A model generated the notes under the pieces. It was not told the DNA's origin. It did no database searches and saw only the letters and a program-made list of their open reading frames with translations. The position numbers and the translations under genes were made by a program. Below are positions 43,095 to 52,188 of a stretch of 64,000 nucleotides of DNA, piece by piece (position 1 is the stretch's first letter; each line of letters begins with the position of its first letter). This stretch comes from UBA12018 sp051656605. Its GTDB lineage: Bacteria > Bacteroidota > Bacteroidia > Bacteroidales > CAMTPD01. The stretch spans positions 26,534-90,533 of the forward strand of contig JBOGCF010000026.1 of the NCBI GenBank assembly GCA_051656605.1. Reading direction: 5' to 3'.

Positions 43095-44021
43095 ATGAAA
43101 ATGAAGCGTATGTTCGTTTGTTGTTTATTTTTCAGTCTATCATTTATGCACTCTTATGCATCAGATAGTATACAAATTAAGGAGGATTTGTTATATGACA
43201 AATATACACTAAATGATACGTATAAATATGGAAAAGAAGAACGTGAAATTCAATGGAGTAAAATCAAACAAGGATTACGTAATATAGATAACTTTGAACA
43301 TGAATATATAACATTCGGAATTTTGCAGAATGTGAAAAATACGAATGGAAAACCTCCGGCAACAAAAGACTTTATTAAGACCAAATGGAATTATATAACT
43401 GATTCATTAGGTGTGCGTCAAAGTCAAGCTATTCCTCTCTATGATTTGAACGATTTATCTCAACCGGCGATATATGGTCGTGATGGTGCTTTGATTGCGA
43501 TCTTGAGTGATAGTCTGGACTATTATAAGATTGCGATAGCATCAAAAGACGGTGAATGGTATGTGCCGAAGAAGTATGTATTTGACTTAGGTCCGGTTCA
43601 TTTTGATAAAGTTATTTTTGTGGATCGAAAGAATCAAAATATTGTAACTCTTGAATATTCGGATGGAGAATGGTTGGTTAGGAGTAAAAACCCAGCAACG
43701 ACCGGATTGAATCATCCACCATATAAAGAAGCTACACCTCTGGGAATATATGTGTTGCAGCATAAACTAGCTAAGATGGTTTATCTCAAAGATGGATCAA
43801 GTGAAGTGGGTGGATATGCGCCTTATGCAAACCGTTTTACTGACGGAGCATATATTCATGGTGTTCCTGTAAATGAGCCGCATACTGAAATGGTAGAATA
43901 TAGTTCTACACTAGGAACAACCCCGCGTTCGCATATGTGTGTGCGTAATGCGACTTCTCATGCTAAATTTATTTACGACTGGGCGCCTGTAAACGAGACG
44001 CTGGTCTATGTGATCGAATAA
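43095..44021 (+). CDS. L,D-transpeptidase (YkuD-type catalytic domain)
   Basis: This 308-residue exported protein has a signal peptide ending near MHSYA|SD. The C-terminal third holds the YkuD active site: IHGVPVN with the first His, and the nucleophile Cys in SHMCVRN. The usual third residue Gly is Met here (SHMC rather than SHGC). Such enzymes form 3-3 cross-links in peptidoglycan or attach proteins to it. It lies 23 bases before a second transpeptidase gene, so they form one operon. Confidence 0.85.
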   Translation: MKMKRMFVCCLFFSLSFMHSYASDSIQIKEDLLYDKYTLNDTYKYGKEEREIQWSKIKQGLRNIDNFEHEYITFGILQNVKNTNGKPPATKDFIKTKWNYITDSLGVRQSQAIPLYDLNDLSQPAIYGRDGALIAILSDSLDYYKIAIASKDGEWYVPKKYVFDLGPVHFDKVIFVDRKNQNIVTLEYSDGEWLVRSKNPATTGLNHPPYKEATPLGIYVLQHKLAKMVYLKDGSSEVGGYAPYANRFTDGAYIHGVPVNEPHTEMVEYSSTLGTTPRSHMCVRNATSHAKFIYDWAPVNETLVYVIE

Positions 44022-44044
44022 TCAATTGTATTTGCCAAGACTAA

Positions 44045-44809
44045 ATGAAGAGATTCTTATTTTTTGCTATCACAACGCTAACTCTTAGTTTTTCTTTGAG
44101 TGCGATAGTATCAACAGCCAGTGCGACAACCCCTGTTGTTACTCCATTTCCTAAAATTCCAGAAACAGTAGCCACCTCTACGGTTGCTCCAATTTTACAT
44201 ATTGACTCGCATGAATTATATAATCGGATGAATTTATCTTCGAAAATCAATTTCGAGGTCTTTGATTTGGCTATTAAAGGTTATTTGCGTATCAACAAGC
44301 GAAAGGAGATTATCACTTTAGTCGATTTCTCAAAACCTTCAACTCAAGAACGTTTATATGTATTGGACTTAAAACAGGAGAAGGTTTTGTTTGCTTCCCA
44401 TGTTGCACATGGGCGTAATAGTGGACAAAACTTTGCAACTTCTTTTTCCAATAAGAGTGGATCGTATCAAAGCTCATTAGGCTTTTATCTTACAGAAGGT
44501 ACTTATCAGGGTAAGAATGGCTATTCTCTTATTTTGGATGGATTGGAAAAAGGAATTAACGATAATGCTCGGGCTCGAGCTATTGTAATGCATGGTGCGA
44601 ATTATGCGAATCCAAGTGTAATTGGTGGTTCGGGACGATTGGGACGAAGTCTGGGATGCCCGGCTTTACCTCCTTCAATCAATAAACCAGTGATTGATGC
44701 GATTAAGAATGGGTCTGTATTATTTATCTATGGCAACGATGAGTCATATACTAAAAAGAGTCCTATTTTATCATCGCGGGATATGACTTTAGAGGCAAAA
44801 TTGAAATAA
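44045..44809 (+). CDS. murein L,D-transpeptidase catalytic-domain protein (YkuD_2 type)
   Basis: This 254-residue exported protein has an N-terminal signal sequence (FFAITTLTLSFSLSAIVSTASA). The domain shows YVLDLKQEKVLFASHVAHG, LILDGLEKGIND, IVMHGANYANPS and the catalytic block GRLGRSLGCPALPP with the nucleophile Cys. This pattern matches the YkuD_2 family of Bacteroidota, distinct from the classical YkuD fold of the gene before it. The two are adjacent on the same strand, which suggests they act on the same cell-wall substrate. Confidence 0.9.
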   Translation: MKRFLFFAITTLTLSFSLSAIVSTASATTPVVTPFPKIPETVATSTVAPILHIDSHELYNRMNLSSKINFEVFDLAIKGYLRINKRKEIITLVDFSKPSTQERLYVLDLKQEKVLFASHVAHGRNSGQNFATSFSNKSGSYQSSLGFYLTEGTYQGKNGYSLILDGLEKGINDNARARAIVMHGANYANPSVIGGSGRLGRSLGCPALPPSINKPVIDAIKNGSVLFIYGNDESYTKKSPILSSRDMTLEAKLK

Positions 44810-44877
44810 GAAATACTGCAGAAGTTTCGTTCTCGACAACCTCTTCTGCATGTTTGTATAATTGTGTGAATAGGAAT

Positions 44878-44924
44878 GCTCCGGTAACATATAGTATTTT
44901 ACTATATGAGCCGGAGCTTTTTTA
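44878..44924 (+). terminator. terminator after the L,D-transpeptidase pair
   Basis: GCTCCGG with CCGGAGC and an inner CATATAGT/ACTATATG stem, followed by TTTTTTATT. Confidence 0.85.
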
Positions 44925-44969
44925 TTGTTTTTTAGAGTGTAAAATTCGTGTTACAGCTAAGATTAATTT

Positions 44970-44977
44970 TAGTTTTG
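44970..44977 (+). promoter_or_regulatory. -7 promoter box of the AsmA-like gene
   Basis: TAGTTTTG matches TAnnTTTG, 43 bases before the ATG at 45020. Confidence 0.55.
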
Positions 44978-45019
44978 CAACGACTAAATGAATTACAATA
45001 TTATATCACTAATTAAATT

Positions 45020-48000
45020 ATGACGCACTTTAGACTAAACAAAGCAATGAAATATGCAGCAATAACGCTGGTTTCATTGATCTTTGTCGTTTTGTCAGGA
45101 ATAGCTTTTGTTGTCAATTTCGTATTGACTCCGGCCAAATTAACTCCTATCATTTTAGAGCAAGCCAATAAGTACTTGAATGCAGAGATTATTTGCAATG
45201 AGGTTGACATCACGGTGTTTAGTACTTTCCCTCAAGTTGGGATTCGTTTAAAAGATGGACAAGTTATTTCCCATGCAGATCATGATTCAATTCCTGCAAT
45301 AGCCCAAGATTCTTTACTTCAGTTTAAGACCTGTCTTGTAACAGCTAATCCATTTGCTTTTATCAAGTCGAATCAGGTAAAAATACATGAAGTATTGATT
45401 GATGAAGCTACAATTTATGCCTATAAAAATATTGAAGGAAATGCCAATTGGGATATTGTAGCACCAAGTGATACGGTTGCGGTTGCTACCGATTCTGTAG
45501 CAGCAGACAGTACCGTATTTAATAGTGCGATTGAAATAGGAAATATAGAGATCAGAAAAGCGAATGTTACTTTTGATGATCGATCGACGGAGCTTTTTGC
45601 AGATTTGCGCAACTTTAATTTTAAGTTGTCTGGTTCGTTGTCTGATATACAGAACCATGTAAAGTTACACCTCGATGCTCAGAATATTTTATTGTGGCAG
45701 CAAGGAAAGCTCTTGGTAAACAAATTAGGCTTTGGGTTTGATACCCGCTTGTTTATCGATCGAAAGGAATTGCTTTATAAGTTAGATGATACGCAGTTAG
45801 ATATCAATGGAATTCGATTGTTGGCAGGAGGAACTTTGCAAAAAGATTCTTTGTCGACAGATATGGATGTTGATCTCTCTTTTGGATTACAAGTTCCAGA
45901 ACTTAAAACGGTACTCGATTTAATACCGAAATCGATTGTAAATCAAGCTGTCGATTTGAAAGCAAATGGCGCAGTAGAAGTAAATGGAACACTGAAAGGT
46001 GTATATGGTCCCAATAAGCTTCCTGTATTCGATGCAATAGCTAAGATCGATAAAGCTTCTGCTCAATACAAAGGGATGCCTTATGGTATTGATCAATTGG
46101 CTTTGGATTTGCATACACGTGTTAATTTTGAAGATAAATCAGATTCTTACGTCAAACTAAATAATTTCCGATTTGCCGGAGCTTCATCTGTATTGCAGTG
46201 TAGTGGTGATGTTATAAATCCACTTACCAATCCTCGTGTAGATATGAAGGTAGATGCAAATATCGATTTTACGAATTTGGCAAAAACGTTTCCATTAGAA
46301 GAAGGAGTAGAGTTGCAAGGTACTGTTAACTCAAAGCTACAAGCTGACATTTTGCTATCAGATGTACAGCAAAAAAACTGGGGGCGTATTGGGCTTGCCG
46401 GAATGTTGAAATTATCAGACGTGCGTATCTTAAGTCCGAAAGATTCTTTTGACTTGAAGGTTGCCTCTGCCGGATTAGCTTTTGGAGCAAATAATGCAGA
46501 TACTAGTATTGTGCAGGGGAAAACATTGTTAAATGCAATTGTCGGATTTGATGGACTTTCGGTGAATATGAAAGGAGGCTTACATGCATTGATGGATAAG
46601 GCATCGTTGCATGTGAAAACATCTCCACTTAAAGATACAACATCCATTGCATCAATGCAGGCAACACTAGGATTTTCAAAAATGAGTCTGACTTTGGGAG
46701 ATTCAATTAAGGTGCATACAGGTGCGGCTCAAACAGCAGTGTCTATAGAACCGTCTAAACGAGATAAGCAGTTACCTTTAATCAACTCATCTCTCAAGTT
46801 TGACTCAGTGTATGCTGCTTCTGGCGAGAATGTGGTTGCTTTACAAATAGCCGGTTTTGAGGTGCAAAGCGAACGTGCTGCTGCACATTCGAAACATTGG
46901 ATTACTGAAGGCTCAGTTGGTTTTGGTAATCTAAAAATGTTTACACCAGACTTCCCTTTGCTGATTAGTATGCCGGCATCGAAGTTGTCATTGGGTAATG
47001 ATGCAATTACACTCAATAAAGCACAAGTGAGAGTCGGCTCTTCTGATTTGATGGTAACCGGACGTATTTCTAATCTAAAGAATGTCTTTTTCGATAAAGC
47101 AACACTGTATGGAAAAATGAGTGTTTACTCCGATTTTATCAATTGCAATGAATTGATGAAAGCTTTGGAAATGGAGCAAGAAGCTGAAGTTGCTAAAGTT
47201 TCAGAAAATGGAAGCACTGAAAAAGAGTCGAAAGATGTTGTGCAAGATGCTTCTGAATCGCAGTCTAAGCTTTTCATTGTTCCGGACGGAATAGACTTTA
47301 CTTTAGATGTTGATGTTAAAAAGGTATTGTTTGCCAAAATGGAACTGGAAGATATCAAAGGCGAGATGGTGATTCGCAATCGAAGTATCGAACTGGGCGA
47401 TCTTAGCTTGCATACGATGGCTGCGGATATGAATACCACGTTGGTTTATAGTACACAAGATTCAACATCGGCCTATACCGGATTTGATTTGCGAATGAAA
47501 GATATTCAGGTTGGTAAACTTGTCGAGTTTATACCGGCTCTTGATTCACTTGTACCAATGTTGAGATCCATTGATGGACGTGTAAACTTTCAGATTGCAG
47601 CCGAAGCAAAACTCGATTCTACAATGTCGATAGATATTCCGTCTATACAAGCGGCTGCCCGACTCAAAGGAGATAGTTTGGTCTTAATGGATGGTGAAAC
47701 ATTCTCCGAGATTTCAAAGATGCTTCGATTTAAGAATAAAGATCGTAACGTAATTGATAGTGTTTCTGTTGATCTGATTGTACGTGACGGACAGATTGAG
47801 ATTTATCCGTTCCTTATTGGAATGGATCGATATCTAGCTGCTGTAGGCGGAAAACACAATATTGATATGACGTTTAATTATCATGTGTCACTGCTTAAAT
47901 CGCCTATCCCATTCAATATAGGAGTAGATATCAGTGGTAATATGGATGATTTTAAATACAAGATAACAAAAGCAAAATATAAGGATATGAAAAATTCTGT

Positions 48001-48118
48001 GCGTAAGAGTCCGGTAGATAGTGCCGGTGTTTCGGTACGCAGCAGGATTAAAGAAGTATTGCACGAACAAGCTAAGTCGGTAAAATTGAAACGGACTGCT
48101 CCTAAAGTGGACTTCTAA
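45020..48118 (+). CDS. AsmA-family envelope protein
   Basis: This 1032-residue protein has one N-terminal transmembrane segment (AAITLVSLIFVVLSGIAFVV) that anchors it to the inner membrane. A very long periplasmic beta-rich body follows. It starts with the AsmA block LTPAKLTPIILEQANKYLN and FSTFPQVGIRLKDGQV, and its repeats resemble the hydrophobic groove of AsmA/TamB/YhdP lipid-transport proteins. The C-terminal part has VSVDLIVRDGQIEIYPF and GKHNIDMTFNYHVSLLKSPIPFNIGVD, typical of the C-terminal AsmA domain. It probably moves or senses phospholipids between membranes. Confidence 0.88.
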   Translation: MTHFRLNKAMKYAAITLVSLIFVVLSGIAFVVNFVLTPAKLTPIILEQANKYLNAEIICNEVDITVFSTFPQVGIRLKDGQVISHADHDSIPAIAQDSLLQFKTCLVTANPFAFIKSNQVKIHEVLIDEATIYAYKNIEGNANWDIVAPSDTVAVATDSVAADSTVFNSAIEIGNIEIRKANVTFDDRSTELFADLRNFNFKLSGSLSDIQNHVKLHLDAQNILLWQQGKLLVNKLGFGFDTRLFIDRKELLYKLDDTQLDINGIRLLAGGTLQKDSLSTDMDVDLSFGLQVPELKTVLDLIPKSIVNQAVDLKANGAVEVNGTLKGVYGPNKLPVFDAIAKIDKASAQYKGMPYGIDQLALDLHTRVNFEDKSDSYVKLNNFRFAGASSVLQCSGDVINPLTNPRVDMKVDANIDFTNLAKTFPLEEGVELQGTVNSKLQADILLSDVQQKNWGRIGLAGMLKLSDVRILSPKDSFDLKVASAGLAFGANNADTSIVQGKTLLNAIVGFDGLSVNMKGGLHALMDKASLHVKTSPLKDTTSIASMQATLGFSKMSLTLGDSIKVHTGAAQTAVSIEPSKRDKQLPLINSSLKFDSVYAASGENVVALQIAGFEVQSERAAAHSKHWITEGSVGFGNLKMFTPDFPLLISMPASKLSLGNDAITLNKAQVRVGSSDLMVTGRISNLKNVFFDKATLYGKMSVYSDFINCNELMKALEMEQEAEVAKVSENGSTEKESKDVVQDASESQSKLFIVPDGIDFTLDVDVKKVLFAKMELEDIKGEMVIRNRSIELGDLSLHTMAADMNTTLVYSTQDSTSAYTGFDLRMKDIQVGKLVEFIPALDSLVPMLRSIDGRVNFQIAAEAKLDSTMSIDIPSIQAAARLKGDSLVLMDGETFSEISKMLRFKNKDRNVIDSVSVDLIVRDGQIEIYPFLIGMDRYLAAVGGKHNIDMTFNYHVSLLKSPIPFNIGVDISGNMDDFKYKITKAKYKDMKNSVRKSPVDSAGVSVRSRIKEVLHEQAKSVKLKRTAPKVDF

Positions 48119-48123
48119 ATAAC

Positions 48124-48158
48124 AAAACGGACAAGCTTTATTAAAGCTTGTCCGTTTT
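48124..48158. terminator. bidirectional terminator after the AsmA-like gene
   Basis: AAAACGGACAAGCTTTA (48124-48140) and its exact complement (48142-48158) form a near-continuous hairpin between convergent genes. Confidence 0.8.
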
Positions 48159-48182
48159 GCATTCTAACTATTTATTATTTTA

Positions 48183-48629
48183 TTATTGTTCGCAACCACA
48201 GCCTGCGCAAAGTACATTCTTAAGAAAGATATTAATCTTAACCATGTTGTGATCGAGTTTAACTCCCATTTCATGAGCAACAGACTCCATTCGTTGATAC
48301 GCTGCCCACACATTACCGTAAGAATCTTCCCATACTACAATCTTTGAAGGTAAAAACAATGCAATGGATTGATTCGCTTTCATCAATTCTGAACCTACTT
48401 CTGGTAGGCCAAACATGATTACTTGTGTTGGTCTCAAATCTTGATGTATGGTTTTTGCATTTGCAGCATGGTCTACTGTGCCAAATATAACACCGTGTTG
48501 TGCTTTAACTTCTTCTTCCATTCGTTTAATGGTTTCGCACACGCTAAAGTGACTTTTGTGGATTTTAAAGCGATCCAGATCCAACTTGAAGTCTACAGGT
48601 ACAATTAGGTTTTTCTTTTCAGTATTCAT
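48183..48629 (-). CDS. DUF302 protein with Cys-rich C-terminus
   Basis: This 148-residue cytoplasmic protein has the DUF302 core: HFSVCETIKRMEEEVKAQHGVIFGTVDHAANAKT-like text, then LRPTQVIMFG, LPSKIVVWED and YGNVWAAYQ. DUF302 proteins are small, often homodimeric, and of unknown activity. The final residues are CAGCGCEQ, with three Cys in a CxxCxC pattern that could bind metal or serve as a redox tail. Its ATG overlaps the stop of a 50-codon frame upstream (ATGA), implying co-translation. Confidence 0.85.
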   Translation of the reverse strand: MNTEKKNLIVPVDFKLDLDRFKIHKSHFSVCETIKRMEEEVKAQHGVIFGTVDHAANAKTIHQDLRPTQVIMFGLPEVGSELMKANQSIALFLPSKIVVWEDSYGNVWAAYQRMESVAHEMGVKLDHNMVKINIFLKNVLCAGCGCEQ

Positions 48630-48778
48630 AAGACATAATCACGTTTAAGTTGTACAACTTTCCTATTACTAGCTATAAAACCAACCGAAATAGGTTTGGT
48701 TTCGCGATTGATATTAAAGTATGTGTTGATATCTAAAATCCGATCAGATTGGTTGCTTGTATTTGAGAATATAGTCAT
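48626..48778 (-). CDS. candidate 50-residue protein overlapping its two neighbours
   Basis: The frame reads MTIFSNTSNQSDRILDINTY, then FNINRETKPISVGFIASNRK, then VVQLKRDYVL. Its ATG at 48778 lies inside the end of the 250-residue gene (35-base overlap) and is preceded by AAAGGAG at normal ribosome-binding distance. Its TGA shares bases with the DUF302 start (ATGA at 48629-48626). This chain of overlaps is characteristic of coupled translation. It is soluble with no recognised motif. A chance frame cannot be excluded. Confidence 0.5.
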   Translation of the reverse strand: MTIFSNTSNQSDRILDINTYFNINRETKPISVGFIASNRKVVQLKRDYVL

Positions 48779-49496
48779 TTATAACTCCTTTTTCGAGATG
48801 TTTTTTGTCGAGCGATGTTATAAAACGATAGGGTTTATCGCAGAATTTGTGTTTGGGGTTTAGTCCAACTCGAGGAGCAAAGTAAACTTCTGCTTGAGGC
48901 TCTCGATGCAATGGAATGCATTTGAGTATACGATGATCAAAGATACTTCCTGTTTCAATTTGCTTCATCATATCGAGATATTCTAATCTATTCAGAATTT
49001 TTCTCGGACTTTGGGTATCACTATCGGGGTAAATTCCTAAAGCAGGGAATATCCGTTTAAGAAGTAGATTTGATGGACCATATTCATATCCGTCGTCGAG
49101 CGGTTCGTCATTAATCTCATTAATAGCTCTGATTAGAATGCCAAAACAGATCGATTCGTCTCCAAAGCAGAAGTCTAGGCCAGTGTAGTGCAATGCTTTG
49201 TATCCGCTGTGCTCATGAGGCCCTGTATGATGAAAATACCAAGTAGGAAACCTACGTTGAATATCATTACGATGAGAGGTATCGTCTGCATGTACACTGT
49301 TGAGATTGTCATCGAGTGAATCAGGATTATCATTGTAATAGAACTCTAGCTCTTCAAGTCTTGCTATTCGGCCATTATACTCGAGTGCAAAATGATTCAT
49401 CAATAGTTTTGAGATGTCTAAAAACCAATATAAGAAGTCTTCTTCACGAGAAGGTTTGTTGCGAAGAAGGGTATATAACTCGTCTATTTTGTTCAT
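48744..49496 (-). CDS. protein of unknown function, 250 residues
   Basis: This is a soluble protein without signal peptide or transmembrane part. It has an acidic middle (YYNDNPDSLDDNLNS) and a His/Trp-rich core (WYFHHTGPHEHSGYK), then GLDFCFGDESICFGILIRAINEI and YEYGPSNLLLKRIFPALGIYPDS. The order of an acidic ExxE-like part, GLDxCFG and GPS is reminiscent of alkylation-repair DNA glycosylases of the 3-methyladenine type, but the match is too weak to name it. It is the first gene of the overlapping set with the 50-residue frame and DUF302. Confidence 0.7.
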   Translation of the reverse strand: MNKIDELYTLLRNKPSREEDFLYWFLDISKLLMNHFALEYNGRIARLEELEFYYNDNPDSLDDNLNSVHADDTSHRNDIQRRFPTWYFHHTGPHEHSGYKALHYTGLDFCFGDESICFGILIRAINEINDEPLDDGYEYGPSNLLLKRIFPALGIYPDSDTQSPRKILNRLEYLDMMKQIETGSIFDHRILKCIPLHREPQAEVYFAPRVGLNPKHKFCDKPYRFITSLDKKHLEKGVINDYILKYKQPI

Positions 49497-49678
49497 ATAT
49501 GTATTAATTTGGAGAATGTTACACTTCTAATATAACGCCATAGAGAATCAAATAGTTTGCATAAGAAAGCCAAAGTGAGATTGTATCTTCAACTATTCAC
49601 GATTGAAGTTTGTTTTTGAGAAAGTAAAACCACCGAAGGAGAGTGAAATTTCCTTATATATAAAGATTAGCCATAAAC

Positions 49679-50629
49679 ATGGGACAAGGTACAAAGCAAA
49701 GTAAGGCAATATACGGACACCTGATGGTGTTGGGTACGATTTTAATTTATAGTTTCAATACCAACTTTATGAAGCATGTGATGCCTGAATGGATTGGTCC
49801 GTATGGTCTCACATTGGCTCGATGTTTGGCTTGTGCGATCGGGTTCTCCATCATTTGCTTGTTTTTGCCTAAGAATGTGCGTACGGCTGTAAAAGGTAAA
49901 GATCGCTGGATGTTGATGTTGGGCGGCCTCATTGGTATGGCTGGTAATATGTTTTTTTACATACTGGGAATTTCAAAAACAGGCCCGGTTGATGCTTTTG
50001 TGATTCGAGTATGTCAACCTATTATGGTAATGGCTTTGTCGATACTTTTTTTACATCAGCAACTTACATGGAATAAAGTTGTAGGTATTTGCTTGGGGAT
50101 AGGAGGTACTATCTATATAACTTCGGTACCACACACCGGATCTTCTGATGATTCTCTATTAGGTGATATTTTAGTCTTTACTTCTTCATTTATGTATGCT
50201 ATCTATTTGATATTGATCAAACCATATACAACACGATTCAACTCTTTTGTGGTATTAAAGTGGATGTCTATTGCTGCAACTATTGTTATCTTTCCAATAG
50301 GAATTGATGAATTGATTCATGCAAAGGCCTGGGCCGAACCATTTCATTATGAAATATGGAGTGAGATTGCATTTACGTTAATAGCTTCAACAATGATTGC
50401 AAACCTACTAACGGTTAATGCATTGAAGTATATACCACCGTTTGTAGATAGTGTTTATATTTATTTACTGCCTATAACCGGAACGATTGTTTCAATAAAG
50501 ATGGGATTACAACAGTTTTCATGGCATGATGTGCTAGCATTTGTATTGATTTTATCTGGATTTGTATTAGTAAATATTGCGAAAGAGTCTAGAGTTCTGC
50601 ATCCACGCTTTCCTCAACATTTGCATTGA
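49679..50629 (+). CDS. EamA-family (DMT superfamily) permease
   Basis: This 316-residue protein has ten hydrophobic segments arranged as two EamA repeats. The first starts at GHLMVLGTILIYSFNTNFMKHVMPEWIGP and the second at GDILVFTSSFMYAIYLILIKPY. It is located in the inner membrane, and EamA members export metabolites or amino acids. The substrate cannot be told. It is followed by an FHS-type permease on the same strand after 154 bases that contain a separate promoter. Confidence 0.9.
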   Translation: MGQGTKQSKAIYGHLMVLGTILIYSFNTNFMKHVMPEWIGPYGLTLARCLACAIGFSIICLFLPKNVRTAVKGKDRWMLMLGGLIGMAGNMFFYILGISKTGPVDAFVIRVCQPIMVMALSILFLHQQLTWNKVVGICLGIGGTIYITSVPHTGSSDDSLLGDILVFTSSFMYAIYLILIKPYTTRFNSFVVLKWMSIAATIVIFPIGIDELIHAKAWAEPFHYEIWSEIAFTLIASTMIANLLTVNALKYIPPFVDSVYIYLLPITGTIVSIKMGLQQFSWHDVLAFVLILSGFVLVNIAKESRVLHPRFPQHLH

Positions 50630-50718
50630 TATTATCTCTGTTTTTGGTTATTAATTCATATATTAATAGATGTGTGTTTATTTTATACATAAAAGTATAT
50701 ATGAATAAAAATATTTGT

Positions 50719-50726
50719 TATGTTTG
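50719..50726 (+). promoter_or_regulatory. -7 promoter box of the second FHS-type permease gene
   Basis: TATGTTTG matches TAnnTTTG, 58 bases before the likely ATG at 50784. Confidence 0.5.
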
Positions 50727-50783
50727 TGGGGTCTGTTTTATGAACCAAGAATCTAATTTTGAAAACCATCTAATATTGTGAAC

Positions 50784-52064
50784 ATGAATCAAACTACACA
50801 CAAGAGTTATGTATTGCCTATTGCAATGATGTTTCTTCTGTTCTTTATCATTTCTTTTGTTACAGGCCTTCAAAATCCAATGGGTGTGATTGTTAAGGAT
50901 CAGTTTAATCTGAATAACTATCAATCACAACTTGGTAATATGGCAAATTTCCTTGCCTACTTCTTTATGGGAATTCCTTCCGGCAAACTGCTTCGTCGGA
51001 TAGGTTATAAAAAAACAGCGCTGTTTGCTCTAGTTATGGGTTTTACCGGAGTATTGGTAATGTATCTCGGAGGCAAAGCTGCTTCTTTTTGGATTTATCT
51101 TGCAGGTACTTTTATCTCAGGATTTACGATGTGTACGCTCAATACAGTTGTAAATCCGATGCTTACTGTTCTGGGGTCGAAAGAACGAGCAAATCAACGT
51201 CTTAATTTCGGGGGAGCATGTAACTCTTTCGGTGCTACAATTGTGCCAATATTGGGAGGAGTCTTGATGGGAAATGCAGCAAAGAAGACGATCTCAGATG
51301 CCGATCCATTATTGTTTGTTGCGATGGGAATCTTTGCGTTGGTATTTGTAGGCTTGCTATTTGTCCAAATTCCAGAGCCACACATTGAAAGTAAGGAGCG
51401 ATTGAAGATCAAAGATAAATACAGTGCACTGTCGTTTCGTCATTTTCGATTGGGAGTGATTGCCATTTTTATTTATGTAGGTACAGAAGTAGGAATCGGT
51501 AGTATTGCTAACTTATATCTCACTAATTCCGTAGAACACGGAGGGTTGGGTATTGATCCTTCACTGGCCGGTTCTATAGTTGGAATCTACTATTTATTGA
51601 TGCTTGTAGGCCGCTTGTTGGGAGGTGTGCTCGGAGGAATTGTTTCGAGTAGGCAGATGTTAGCTTCTGTTTCGGGCCTCGGACTACTATTTGTTTTGAT
51701 TGGAATATATGCTCCTGATTATATGGTGAAGATGCCTGTTGTTACAAGTAATTTGCATTTTGAATTAGCAGATGTACATGTAGGAGTTGCTTTTTTGATG
51801 CTTTGTGGAATTTGCATCTCAGTGATGTGGCCTTGTACATTTAATCTTGCTACAGAAGGTCTTGGTAAATACATTGCTGAAGGATCTGGCTTCTTTATGA
51901 CAATGGTTGTTGGTGGCGGCGTGTTACCAATGGTACAAGGAGCTATCGCAGACAGTTTTGGCTACCTTGATAGTTATTGGCTGATTGTTGCTTGTATGGG
52001 GTATCTTCTTTATTATGCTTTGATAGGAAGTCATAATGTGAATGACAATATTCCTGTAGAGTAA
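50784..52064 (+). CDS. MFS sugar permease, FucP/FHS family
   Basis: This protein of about 426 residues has 12 hydrophobic segments. FHS features are a long FVTGLQNPMGVIVKDQFNL first loop, FFMGIPSGKLLRRIGYKK in the loop after helix 2, and a C-terminal NLATEGLGKYIAEGSGFF. It is clearly an FHS-family sugar:proton symporter (fucose, glucose, galactose or a hexose). A GTG at 50778 precedes the ATG at 50784; the ATG was preferred. The GH2 operon converges on it from the other side, so it may import the sugar released by those enzymes. Confidence 0.88.
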   Translation: MNQTTHKSYVLPIAMMFLLFFIISFVTGLQNPMGVIVKDQFNLNNYQSQLGNMANFLAYFFMGIPSGKLLRRIGYKKTALFALVMGFTGVLVMYLGGKAASFWIYLAGTFISGFTMCTLNTVVNPMLTVLGSKERANQRLNFGGACNSFGATIVPILGGVLMGNAAKKTISDADPLLFVAMGIFALVFVGLLFVQIPEPHIESKERLKIKDKYSALSFRHFRLGVIAIFIYVGTEVGIGSIANLYLTNSVEHGGLGIDPSLAGSIVGIYYLLMLVGRLLGGVLGGIVSSRQMLASVSGLGLLFVLIGIYAPDYMVKMPVVTSNLHFELADVHVGVAFLMLCGICISVMWPCTFNLATEGLGKYIAEGSGFFMTMVVGGGVLPMVQGAIADSFGYLDSYWLIVACMGYLLYYALIGSHNVNDNIPVE

Positions 52065-52102
52065 GGTTATCCGCATTAAAATAGAAATGTCTTCGAAATA
52101 AT

Positions 52103-52157
52103 AAATCCCCATATCTGATCCTAGCACATCGGTGTATAGGTTCTGTATATGGGGATT
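52103..52157. terminator. bidirectional terminator between the permease and GH2 operon
   Basis: AATCCCCATAT pairs with ATATGGGGATT across a loop of about 33 bases that has further weak pairing. Confidence 0.65.
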
Positions 52158-52188
52158 CTTATTTAGAAGTTATTAATGAGATAATGTG

